Below, in pieces: positions 24,601 to 34,524 of a stretch of 39,000 bases of DNA (position 1 is its first letter; every line of letters begins with the position of its first letter). This stretch comes from Tubiluchus corallicola. Its lineage: Eukaryota > Priapulida > Priapulimorpha > Priapulimorphida > Tubiluchidae. The stretch lies in the NCBI GenBank assembly GCA_030141605.1, contig JAQGDQ010000184.1, positions 126,001 to 165,000 on the forward strand. The letters are read 5' to 3'. A program made the translations under genes and the position numbers. The notes under the pieces were generated by a model, which worked only from the letters and a program-made list of their open reading frames with translations, made no database searches and was not told the DNA's origin.

Positions 24601-25849
24601 CAACATAGTAGTTTTGTCTCTAATCTTTAATTTTTACTATGTTTTTAACAATTTTTTGTTGCTTTGCAGAGAGATGCATCTTTGCTTTTAGAGCTCAAAG
24701 CTGATATGAGAGACGAGTGCGCAAAATACGGAGAAGTAAAAAAAGTGGAAATTTGTGATGTAAGCCGATAGTAGTTAGTTTAATAATTCAAAACTATGAT
24801 GTGTATCTTATAAAATGGTGAAACATTCATTATAAAACTGTCGTAGATCTCATAGTACAGGTGTAGAACATTAAAATGTAGTTTAGTTTTGACTTTGAAA
24901 TTCCTAATTTTTAAGCCTAGAAGTTCAAGAAAAAAGAAACTTATAACTGTTTTTATAAAAGAAGTGGTAAATCTACAAGTTTTTATTATAGCAGTAGTAA
25001 TTTTATTAACACAATAAATGAATCATTAGAATGAATTTTACAAAGTAGCTCTCTAAAACGACCCGCGGACGAACCAAAGGGCACCTGTGATAATTATAAC
25101 TAATGAATAACTATATTTATAAAGACAATTACAAGTACAAGTTTAAAATCATATTCATGAGTACATTTATGCCTGAAAATAATGTTGTTACAGTTATCAA
25201 AAAAGTTTTTTAAATTGGTAAAATCAAAATCGTTGAATTTATTTTTTATTTCCTCCGTTCTATCACAGTCGCACATAACATGGTTTTCAGTCTACACACA
25301 GAAAACATTTACAATTTATTTTTTACATTTTTAATTGAGCCCAGAATATTGTTTGTCTTTTTACAGAGAAATGAGGACGGTGTCATTTTGGTCACCTTCA
25401 AATTAGCTGAAGAAGCTGATGTAGCCATAGCAGCACTCAATGGGCGGTGGTTTGCCAAAAGGCGTATCGTAGCTGCTCATTGGGACGGGAAGACAAAATA
25501 TCGAGTAGAAGAGACAGAGGAGGAGAAAGCAAAGCGATTAAAAGAATGGGAAGAATATCTCGCTAAAGGAGGTGACCCAAGCAGTCGTGATAATACTGTG
25601 GAAACAACACCAGAAGAGGCCCTTGGTGTTGCAAAAGAGCAGAGTAACATTGACTCAACTGTGGCTGATGGGGAATCAAACAAAGCCAACAAGAAGTCAA
25701 CAGAATCAGATTTATCGTCTATTGGTGATGATGAGGAAAATTCAACAGAAAAAGTTGGTGATGAAAATCTTCCAGGTATGCCTGACACGGGCGAACATTT
25801 ACCCTCTGCAACTGATACAGTCCAAACTGAGCAGTCAGACTGGAGTTGA
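15608..25849 (+). CDS. HTATSF1: Tat-SF1 / CUS2-type U2 snRNP splicing factor (complete, 10 coding exons)
   Basis: Coding exons: 15608-15674, 17784-17866, 18543-18668, 19754-19847, 20232-20468, 21020-21222, 22108-22274, 23176-23272, 24670-24759, 25367-25849. They give 548 aa with consistent phases and GT/AG borders. The nuclear Tat-SF1/Cus2 family binds U2 snRNP; its UHM holds SF3B1 until a DEAD-box helicase remodels the particle, and it also influences transcription elongation. Order: acidic start MSDNEDFEEQLRLEELEKEQ; EWDPAKKAYFPK motif at 39-50; IDQDFIANYQASYG; a tyrosine/glutamine-rich segment with FFAWYSALTEQQR; RRM1 at about 213-298 (NVYVSNLP and KGDGLCTYLK); lysine-rich linker KKKRKKQDKQK; LDWRPDK; UHM at about 345-430 with the diagnostic NGRWF at 413-417; then an acidic, Ser/Thr-rich tail. 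The tail is about 115 residues, much shorter than in the 755-residue human protein. The exon 1 donor (AATA/GTACCT) is weak but keeps the frame. The ATG follows a likely non-coding exon border at 15579. Confidence 0.95.
15872..16167. mobile_element. MITE-like foldback element, about 296 bp
   Basis: In HTATSF1 intron 1. The ends pair: left CGGTGCTTTCAGAC and, reverse-complemented, right CGGTGCACTCAGAC. Internal inverted pairs include CAAGTTACTC (15998-16007) with GAGTAACTTG (16068-16077), and CTGTTGG with CCAACAG near 15917-15949. No clear target duplication and no coding capacity. Superfamily unassigned; a cut-and-paste DNA transposon derivative is the simplest reading. Confidence 0.6.
16308..16814. 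mobile_element. Tc1/mariner (pogo/Tigger-like) non-autonomous element, 507 bp
   Basis: In HTATSF1 intron 1. TA flanks both ends (16306-16307 and 16815-16816). The inverted ends are CAGTCATACTTCGGTTTT on the left and CAGTCATACCTCGGTTTT on the right strand, 17 of 18 identical. CAGT...ACCTCGGTTT ends plus TA duplications are the known pattern of pogo/Tigger-type elements. The subterminal CTCGACCAG/ACTCAACCAAATT strings are also family-like. Two overlapping open frames inside are non-coding. Confidence 0.75.
20641..20868. repeat. 40-bp minisatellite, about 5.7 copies
   Basis: In HTATSF1 intron 5. Copies begin at 20641, 20681, 20721, 20761, 20801 and 20841, exactly 40 bases apart; the last is cut after about 28 bases. 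Each unit reads AATCACGATATCGGCCATTG followed by TGGTACAGTGATAATGTATG, with one to four substitutions per copy and no length change. The unit holds the palindrome CGATATCG in copies 1-4 and can pair CACGAT with ATTGTG in a short hairpin. Confidence 0.95.
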
Positions 25850-26177
25850 ATTTGTGAAATGTGATGTTTATTATTGTTTTTGTTGCTTGATGTTGTTTTT
25901 TTATTGTGTGAGCACCACAATGATGTAGGGTATTGCTGGATCAATGATCTCAAGATGTCGTGAAATGTTTGAGAAAGCTTTTCTGTCTCAAGCCTGAGTA
26001 CTAATGCGCTGTATCAATTTTCTTCAGTCATAAAGGGCATGTATTGGTTGCTATAATTGTGTAAATAATTTGAGACGAGAGTCATTTGGAATTTTGGGAT
26101 GACTTGCTGTGCTGTTAATTTTTCCAATCATTTTAAGTAATTTTTTAAATGCTTTGTAGAAGGTTAGCACAACTTTA

Positions 26178-27427
26178 AAGGGGAATGGAAGCACTTTCTA
26201 AAGTAGAGTTTAAATTAATTCCCTTGCAGTGTAGTTTAAATTTGCTTAAACTGCAAAGTTAAATTTAAGTTTGCTTAAATTTAGTAGTTTAAACTCTAAA
26301 GGTTCATTTTACCTGGAGAAACAGTTAAATTTTGTTAATTTTTGCTGTAGAAGGGCTTGCTTCACTACATCTTGATCTTCCGCTGTCACAGTTATAACAA
26401 ATAGTACTCTAGTGCAATTATATACAAATATATCCTAGCTGTTCCCCCCTATTTTTTAGTTTTGTAATGAACTTTTGCCTACTATTTTTTTAGTTTTGTT
26501 GTTGCACATATCAGATTAGATTGTTATATGATTGTTTCTTTCTGTATGTGTATGGAACTTTTCTGGGAAACAAAATTTGTAATGATATTCCTCAATTCCT
26601 CATGGGCTCCTCACTAAAAAGAAAATTAAGGAGTCTCAAAAGTCATTGATTTTTCTACATGTACTTGTTGTTCAGCAATTTAAGTCGTTGTTTAAATGCT
26701 ACTTTCTACCTATGTTACATTAATTCATTCTAGCATGTGCTGAGATGGGTGAGATATTTTGCAGAATGATTGTTTTCCAGTCATTAACCAAGTAGTTGTG
26801 TACCTTTAGTTTGTTCCATTTTAGCTGCATAACACGAGAAGGCCTATTGTTTAAGGATTTTAGATGTTTGAGGTCAATCTGAAGTTCGTGTTTTTCACAC
26901 AGATGACATGGGCGTATGTATGTAAAATCTTAAAAAAATTAATGTTATTTTTAAGGGTTTAGAATCAGCAATCAGTTACTACTTTCTCATTTAGTGTTAG
27001 TAGGCCCTATAGTGCGTTTATGTGATGACGTCAATTCATAATTCTACTCGACCGAAATCTGCAGAAAAGTATGAGGTTTTAATGGGTTGCTCAGGTATAA
27101 AAAGACTGAATTTTTGCTTGCTGAGAAGGAGCCTAACTGTTGATAACACCAACTAGAGATATGGGAAAGACTTTTTTCATGTCTGTGACATAAGCATTGC
27201 AAAGCAATTCCACGCTGTTTTCGTTGTGACTCACTTGTACCGATTACACTAGTCAAGTCACAATGTCGGTGCGCATTTCAAATCAATGTGGCAAAAAGCA
27301 GTATCTGTTAGACTGTTTTACGATGAGAAAATGGGAAATTCAGTCTCTTTTTTACACCTTAAGGAAGCCATAGATTCAACTTACTGTAGAAGCATTTAGA
27401 CCTTTACAAAATGCTTCCGTTCCCCTT
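26178..27427. mobile_element. TTA-flanked DNA transposon derivative (Harbinger-like), 1250 bp
   Basis: It starts 329 bp after the HTATSF1 stop codon, probably within its 3' UTR or terminator region. TTA lies at 26175-26177 and 27428-27430. The inverted ends are AAGGGGAATGGAAGCACTTT on the left and AAGGGGAACGGAAGCATTTT on the right strand, 18 of 20 identical. A 3-bp TTA duplication is characteristic of PIF/Harbinger, but no transposase is present. Just inside the left end (26205-26305) is a nested AT-rich palindromic area built on TTTAAA and TTAAATT. Confidence 0.65.
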
Positions 27428-27749
27428 TTAGGTGCAGTACTTTGTAAGTGTGAGAGTGATAATAATTTTTATTTTGGCGTTCAGGTTTTTTGTAAAGTTT
27501 TCCTTTGCGTTTTTGAACTTTTTAATATGTTGACTTTACATTACTTTCGGAAAAAACACTGTTATTGATAGGACTAAAGTTATTGATAAAAACGTCACTG
27601 GCGATCTTCTAATAATATGGAAAAATCGTTATCTGCATTTATCAAGAAAAGTATGTAGCTCTGTACTAAAGGATTATTTTATGATTCTATTTGTTGGACT
27701 TGTTCTTTCCTATTTATTATATCTGACAATATCACCAGTATATGTTTAC

Positions 27750-27755
27750 AATAAA
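27750..27755 (+). promoter_or_regulatory. First canonical AATAAA after HTATSF1
   Basis: TTACAATAAAAACATT is the first canonical polyadenylation hexamer I found after the HTATSF1 stop, about 1.9 kb downstream and beyond the inserted TTA-flanked element. Whether it or a variant signal nearer the stop is used cannot be told. Confidence 0.25.
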
Positions 27756-28652
27756 AACATTAATCATATATAAGAGCTTGTGTTTCAAAGATGTATGTAC
27801 TGCACCATATAAAATGTCTGAGCTTTATAAAGATTAATATGCATGTTACATGCACGTTCCCTTACAGAGAAGTACTTATAGCTATCGTTTTACTTAACAA
27901 TACTTGATTAGAATGTCTAACTAGCAGAGGTTAATTTTATCGAAAAAATTTGTTTTCCCATTTACTGGTCCTCGACTAAGATCTGTTTTATGGCGCTGAT
28001 ATTTTAACCTGTATGTATCATTACTGTTCTAGTTGTGTACGAACTTTCTACTAAACGATTAAAAAGACGACAAGCTCCTCAAATGCTTGCATTACAACTG
28101 CCACTGACACTCGTTAATATCCAAAATAAAGCAATACCTTTGAGTAAACATACCTGATAAAGTTACTGAACGTGCAAAGATCTGTTCACTGTGGGTTTAA
28201 CAAATCGCGACTTCGGGAATTTTGGCAGGTACATAAATTTTTTGAAAATGAAATTTGCTGATCTGCTCTAATGGTTTCACTTGTAAGTTATTACGTAAGC
28301 AATGAATAAATGACATATTCATGTTTTCTTTGTTTGTAGTCATTTTGTTTTCATTTTTTCACTTGACTCTTTAATAATTACCTTTGATAATATACATCTT
28401 TACATTCCAGAGCTTTTGTTTTACTAAACAAATTGACAATACACTAGACTAGTACAGTACAATTCGCAATTTATAAATTTTTGCACTAAGATAGTAAAGC
28501 AAGCAAAATGGAGACAAAAAACAGAAGCTGTGTGAAACTTGGCCAGAAGAGGTCAAAGCTAGTATTGATCACGTAGAGTTGTAGACAGTATTATCAACAG
28601 ACCATTTAACACCCTGAAGTTGGAGAAACTGATTGTACACGTCAAACGGGTC

Positions 28653-29090
28653 TCAAAAATAAAAACTAGGAAAATTAGAAATGGATTGCAATGAAAACAC
28701 AAAGGGCTGTAATATCTTTTGTCGAAAAATGTGTCGAATTTTCAAATCCGATATTATAAGAAAAAGTAACGGAATTTTTTGAAAATTACCATATTGATGT
28801 AACATACGTTTTTTGTAATGGCTAAGAATTTTATGTTGCTCCCTTAGCTTTGTCCAAAGATGCAGAAGTTTTAAATCAGCACGGCAGAATAATAAATGCC
28901 GGAAAAATTTTGTCACTCTAGTTAAAATTTTTTGCAAGTGCTCCATGTGTCCACCATTTTCACTGCAAACTAGACGAAGCCATTTCTTCCAACATTTGAC
29001 AGTGTTCATCAAACGGCATTGTGAGGCCATAATGTACACTTTCTCTTTAAGGAATTCCAGAAACCGTAATATAGAGGATTAGGCCCATTT
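28653..29090 (-). pseudogene. mariner/IS630-type transposase remnant (C-terminal part)
   Basis: On the minus strand the sequence NPLYYGFWNSL (29041-29083) is followed, in another frame, by LKEKVYIMASQCRL, then WKKWLRLVCSENGGHMEHLQ. In mariner/IS630 transposases the end of the DDE domain reads NPLDYxxW...LKEKVY... and is followed by a conserved NGGHxEHL. The catalytic Asp of the DPLDY-type motif is Tyr here, and there is a frame change between the two blocks, so it is dead. The open frame runs on to 28653 without recognisable similarity. No terminal repeats were identified; related non-coding sequence may extend to about 29420. Confidence 0.65.
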
Positions 29091-29929
29091 TTGGCAACAA
29101 ATCTTTGTCAAGTGCTTTGTTTTCTTTGGTGAAAACCACGACGTAAACTGGTTCATTCTTTTTTTGTTTTGCTGCCGTGTATTGGGAGAATTATACGTCA
29201 ACGTGGCTGTTTTTCAGCTAATGATTATAGCTGGCATTGTTCCGGCATTTAATTTTTAACACGCAAACGTTTTTAGTCATAACTTAGAAACCACTAAAAA
29301 GAACAAACTTGAAACTTTTACAACTAAAGATGATTGTATTGTGATATCGTGTAGTGAAATTTCAACGTTGTAGGGCCGTTGCTTCGAATATTACTGTAGT
29401 CTAACTTCAGCACATTTTTTCTGCGTCACCTGATATAATAAAAGACAACTGTAAATGTCTGCTTCCTGACAAAAATTTGCTGGTATCCAATATTTCAGAT
29501 TTTTAAAAAACATTTTGTGCGGAGCAATGGCAGATCAAAACCTTGAGAGGAACAGTATTTTACTCTACTACATAATTAAACCAAGTGTCAGTGCCAAAAA
29601 TAACAAACCGTGTTGAATAAAATATATTTCAGGTCAGGTCAGGTTCTCTGGTTTAAAAGAATCATCATCAAACGTCCATAACGTTTTGCAGTACTGTACA
29701 TAGACAGTGTAGAATACTGGGGTCGGTATTCGCCATGTTGCCTTGTTCTCTACATGAAGAGAATGAAAAAATAATTTTTTATCGTCACAGTTGGGGCTAA
29801 GAGACGATAGATGAAAGAACGTTCTCTAGGGACCGATTTGATTAGGAAAAATATAATTTTTTTTAACAATAATAACGTAATATAGGAATATATAAAGTAT
29901 GTTGTAATAACAAGGCCTGTGCTATATTT

Positions 29930-29972
29930 TGTTAGTGGCGCATAGTGACTGACAAGCGAGTTCGAATCCAAG
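29930..29972 (+). repeat. tRNA-like internal promoter remnant (possible SINE)
   Basis: GTTCGAATCC at 29960-29969 matches the pol III B-box, and TAGTGGCGCATAGTGACTG 20-30 bases upstream resembles a degenerate A-box. The spacing is shorter than in a complete tRNA, so it is not a tRNA gene. It could be the head of a tRNA-derived SINE that ends in the adjoining repeat structure. Confidence 0.3.
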
Positions 29973-29995
29973 TAACAAAGTGATAGGTAAAAGAA

Positions 29996-30165
29996 GTCAC
30001 GGAAAAAGTCACTGGAAAAACGAAATAATCCTAACCCTGACCCTAACCCTAACTCTGACCCTAACCCTAACCCTAACTCTAACCCTAACCCTAACTTAGC
30101 CCAAATTAATTGTGATTTTTTTTCCTGCGAATTTTTCTAGCCAAAATTGTGACCTTTTCCGTGAC
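29996..30165. repeat. Interstitial (CCCTAA)n tract between inverted repeats
   Basis: Eleven hexamers of the CTAACC type occupy 30031-30096, with the variants CTGACC and CTAACT spaced so that an 18-base higher-order unit (CTGACCCTAACCCTAACT) is visible. Left of it is GTCACGGAAAAAGTCAC (29996-30012); right of it is GTGACCTTTTCCGTGAC (30149-30165), its reverse complement at 16 of 17 positions. The right side also holds a degenerate tandem repeat of roughly 35-41 bases (CCAAATTAATTGTGATT then CCAAAATTGTGACC). The tract equals the TTAGGG-type telomere repeat. Confidence 0.9.
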
Positions 30166-30199
30166 TTTTTCTCAGACTTTATTCCCAGTCACCGTGAGA

Positions 30200-31790
30200 T
30201 CAAGTGAGATATGATTAAAATGTGCACAAGTTTATGTAGTTTCCAAGTCGTATTAGTAAGTTATTTATTTTAAATACATTATTTTGTTCTGTTTCCATTA
30301 ATCTTGATCGCATTGCACACGTAATGCTTACTACATATTCAGTACTCTTTGTAAAAAAAACTGGCTGGTTGGAGAGTGAAATTACTGACTGGCACTAGCA
30401 TATAAGCCTAGTAATGCAAGATCAATTTTCAGTAATGTCTTCGTATACGAAAACTTAGAGAAAAGTTGTTGGCCTTGTTCACATCATCACGAATTCATTA
30501 TACATATACTTATACAAGTACTTAAAGCGGGAATCAGAGGGATAAACCTCCTCCTTCATTACAGGACCAACAAGCAGGGGCTGTTTAGTAAAGTTTAAGC
30601 TGCTAATTTATTTACATTCGACATAATTCAAGCACACGAAAACAAGTACATGTTCCTTAAAGATAGGCTGATACAGCTATAAGAATGCCACTAGATTCAG
30701 TCTATTAGATTTTAGAAAATCTATTGATTGTCTTCTATAAAAGTTTTGCTTCTGTGTAATTATCATCCCATTCCTGCACGGTAATCCCCTCAAAGCCTAG
30801 CTAGCATGAATGACGGTAATTGATTTGGTTTTGAATGGATGAATGGGGCTCAAAAACATTTCGCTGAATTGGTTTTAGTAAGAGAATTGGGTACAGAACT
30901 TTATAAACAGAATTAATCTTTTCTACTGTATTTACATTTTGGTTATGGAAACTGTTTCCCCCTTTAGACCTCTTAGCTAACTGCCACACAAAAGATGGTT
31001 GAGATTTCTTGATTTTTTCGATTTGTAAATGAGAGTGAATTAGTGTTCAGATCACATTTAAAGAATATTTCTTCCTTTGTCCTTTGGGATAGGTCTAAGT
31101 ACGAATTATGACTTCTTTCATCACTTTTATGTAACTGTCTAATGTACCAGATTTGTAGTGTCTCGGACAGTATTAGCCTTGAAAATATTGGTAAGGGCAG
31201 CAAATAGTTTGCAGTCTTCGTGGCGGGCGCGTACCGTCTTCTCAGCCTTAAAAACTTTCAACGTAAGAATAAACGAAAAAAAAATTGACACAGATTATTC
31301 CTACTGGCCGCCAATTGTGTTGCAAAGATCATCTCCAAAACGCATAAATTAATTACCAGAACAAAGCACCGGCAACATTATTATATCAGAACTGATGCAT
31401 ATAATAGAAAGGCGTTTAGTTACGGCTCTCAGTTTGCCTTCACATTAAAGTCGAAACAACTGTCACCTAACTTGGCACAGGGATATCTCTGGCAAGTCGA
31501 AAACCCATTGCTTTTTTATTCAAAAGCTCATTTAATTGTCAGTATCTTCATTTGTTCGAGGGCCTGTACCTTTAGTTTCTGGTATTAGAAGGGATTCTTA
31601 TGCAGTAGCTCACATACACCTGTTGTTGCTTGTTTTGAACTTCTGATTCTACTAATTAGATACCTTGTTCTACTAAATATAGTTGGCGTGAGGAAAATTT
31701 TACTGTTCAATACATTTTTGCTGGGACAATTCGTTATCTTATTTTATTTAGTTTGAAAATATTTGCCTAAAGTAGTTTTTGTGTGCATAG
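30200..31790. other. Gene-poor stretch, nothing recognised
   Basis: AT-rich sequence. Two adjoining minus-strand open frames (30801-30989 and 30973-31203) show no recognisable domain, no matching splice sites and no agreement of frame, so they are not called. Confidence 0.4.
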
Positions 31791-32297
31791 TACTGGATGG
31801 CTGTTAGCGCTGTTAAAGTTGTTCGCATAAATATTAGACACGCACGCAACCAAGCAGCCATTCCAGGGTGACAAAAATCGTAACAATTTTTTATAAAAAA
31901 TGGCATTTTTATTTTCCGTATGAGTACATGACTTATGTACAGCAGTTTTGCGTAAGCTTACATGTTTACATGGTTAAAAACTGACGATTTTAGGCACACG
32001 TCACTGCATGCAAGCATGTACTTCGTTTTCCTTATGTCTGTGGACCAGTGGGTTCAGATAATCTAGTATAAAAAAGTTCATATTTTTGCTAAATGATAAC
32101 TGAGAAGTTACTCGTTGTGTAGCCAATCAATTTTATTATATTAAAACAAGTTAGCAATTATTGCCTACGAAACATCATTTCAACGACCGTGAAACGTGAT
32201 TAGGTTGTCTCAAACAATAAAGTATGTTGTTTAAGTTTGTTGAGAGAGCATGCACATTTGCCCAATCCAGAATGAAAATCCGGTCATCCAGTTCATT

Positions 32298-32346
32298 CAG
32301 GGATGAGATAAAGAGCATGAGAACGGTTGCATCATCTCATTCCCTG
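32298..32346. repeat. Inverted repeat (hairpin)
   Basis: CAGGGATGAGAT at 32298-32309 pairs with ATCTCATTCCCTG at 32334-32346, a 12-bp stem with one bulged base and a loop of about 24 bases. No associated gene. Confidence 0.6.
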
Positions 32347-32669
32347 TTTGTTAAGCTAAACCAGTACATGTGTACAGGTTTTACCAATAATTATTGACAT
32401 TTGCCCCTAACTGCTCAAGTACATGTGATCTCCGCCCAGTGTTTGTTGAAACACAAAACTGCGCGTCCTTTGCGCGTGCTTTAGAGATCACACCAAATGA
32501 ATAAATGACACAAATAACGAAACAAATAAATAAACATAAGTACTCTTGCAAATAATACATACGGTGAAACTCACTAAATTTACATAAAATGCTAGCTCTA
32601 AAAAGTTAGACTAGAAAGCCTTTGGTACTTAATCAAATTTGAATTTCAGTATGAGTGGGCTAGCAAACA

Positions 32670-32967
32670 TACCGGTTCTCAAACATTTTGGCTTATGGCC
32701 CAGTCGGCGTCAAAGCTCACTGAGAACCGCATTTGGCTTTGGGCATGTTGCTCCCCCATCTAGTTTGCCAAGAACTAAATAGAGCATGGGAAACGAAAAT
32801 TCTAGTGAAATTAAGTTTTCTTGAAATAATTGTTTTTTATATCATTTTATATGCTACTCTTAATTAAAAAAACAAGACAGATATTCTTTTGTCAATTGTT
32901 GGTGTGATCCTCTTAGATAGTGCTTGATGGCCCCACTGGGCCTTAGCCCACTGGTTTTGAACCACTA
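32670..32967. mobile_element. hAT-type non-autonomous element, about 298 bp
   Basis: The ends are GGTTCTCAAAC...GGCTTATGGCCCAGTCGG on the left and, reverse-complemented, GGTTCAAAACC...GGCTAAGGCCCAGTGGG on the right. GGTTCTCAAAC with a nearby GGCCCA block, closing with TTTGAACCACT, is the familiar end structure of hAT (hobo/Ac/Tam3) elements. Flanks (AGCAAAC and AGTAAAG) are compatible with a decayed 8-bp target duplication but not conclusive. No open frame. Confidence 0.75.
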
Positions 32968-33839
32968 AGTAAAGCAAAATTGATGACTATTTTCTACGGT
33001 GCATATAGTATGACACTAATTTCGTTAAAGTTGGTACACCTGATACACACAAGTCCTGCACGATTCAGTTGTCAGCGTTAAAATATCACATTATTTTTCT
33101 GTACAAAATTCCAAAGGAATTTCACATAAAACGGCACAACTGCTTGCATTTATTTTGTACAGTGGAGCAAAACCTTTCGTTCTAACATAAATAATTTAAT
33201 TTACCACTGCAATGATAACAACACAATTCAATCCAAATATAGCAATACTTTCAAAAACTTTTAAAATCTCAACAAGTCAGTTCAGTAGTCTAATAACTGT
33301 ATCACAATTTTCTTTAATCAAAGCCACTATTTAGGTTCAACGTATTTATATATACATAATCATAACAGTTGCATTTTCATTAATATAACCACTATAATAA
33401 CTAATAATTCGTCTAAAAAGCACCATTACGATACATTTCGGTTACATTCGCTGAGCAAACCTATACGGCATATTTATGAAAATCTACAAACTCTCTATTT
33501 TAATAACTAAAGGTCGTCATTTGACTATGGCTACGACTAGAGCTGCAGTGCTGCAAACCAGTAAATTTGATAGCTACCTGATCCAGATTCTTTGAACACA
33601 GAGACGGCAAGCCATAATGAAGGGCTACTAGTTGACCTTGAAAATAAATGAATGACAGCAGGCTGCACTTTCACGAGAAAAGGAGGCGAAACAATTGGAA
33701 ACAATCAAATTTTATAATCTGAATGTTTCTATATCAAGATCGTCAATGTGAAAATTCTTTACTTGACACAATTGAAAAAGTGTGAAAATTAGAAAAAAGT
33801 CTGTGGGAAAGTCTGACGTCACACACTAGAATCAGCGAC

Positions 33840-34390
33840 TAAGTAACCAATACTGCACTGTGATAAATGAGAGATCACGTAAAACAGTATAATTAGGCTT
33901 ATGTGGATTCAGAGATAATCTTATTGTGGAGTGTACTGGGAATAATCAGAGATCATCTATAGTAATGCACTATGAAAAAATTCAGAAATCATTTGTAGTG
34001 TTGCACTGTGAATTAGCGATCATCTAGCGTACGCTGCATTTTCACTGCAAATGATCGGAAAATATCGCAAGGTAATTAATTTCAGATCACCTAACATAGC
34101 ACTGCAAAAAGAGATCACAATACGGTTGCGCTGCAAATTATTTATTGTTGCATTGCAAAGAATGAGAGATCGCTTAGCGGTGCACTGCAAACATGGAAAG
34201 GCTACCTAAATGCGCAATATGGGTAATCAGAGATCAACTAATGTTGCACTGCAAAGAATCAAAGATCATGGAAATGGTGCATTACAAAGAACGCAATGTA
34301 ATGCAAAAATGTGCTATAAGGAAGAAGGAATTATCTAATTCGATGGTCACCTGGGACTGCACCTCTGACCGTCTCATTTTGCACTAGAGA
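33840..34390. repeat. Degenerate tandem array, unit about 31-37 bp
   Basis: Blocks of GAGATCATCTA followed by TGTTGCACTGCAAAGAA recur roughly every 31-37 bases (for example 33912, 33949, 33985, 34016, 34084, 34111, 34164, 34230, 34262), some spacings being double. About a dozen diverged units are recognisable. The array ends about 135 bases from the HCN stop codon, in the 3' flank or 3' UTR of that minus-strand gene. The open frame 34193-34387 is a product of the array. Confidence 0.8.
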
Positions 34391-34493
34391 TCATCTGATT
34401 TGGTGGGCACCATGAAGACGTCGCATCACAAGGAATCTGCTACCATCAGGTTATTGCATTATTCTGCTGCCACATTATTGACAAACGTGATAC

Positions 34494-34499
34494 TTTATT
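34494..34499 (-). promoter_or_regulatory. Candidate polyadenylation signal of the HCN gene
   Basis: TTTATT on the plus strand is AATAAA on the minus strand, 26 bases after the HCN stop codon. If used, the 3' UTR would be unusually short and would exclude the tandem array; another AATAAA lies at 34146-34141 inside the array. Confidence 0.4.
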
Positions 34500-34524
34500 G
34501 CTGTACTATAAATTTTTTAATATA

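Noticed and set aside
25477-25953. 158-codon antisense and 118-codon shifted-frame ORFs over HTATSF1 exon 10
   Set aside because: They are shadows of the real coding exon, whose frame continues the UHM.
29960-29969. tRNA gene suggested by GTTCGAATCC
   Set aside because: No cloverleaf can be drawn; the A-box is degenerate and the spacing too short for a tRNA.
30801-31203. Two adjoining minus-strand open frames
   Set aside because: They are in different frames, and their peptides match no family I know; chance is sufficient in AT-rich DNA of this size.
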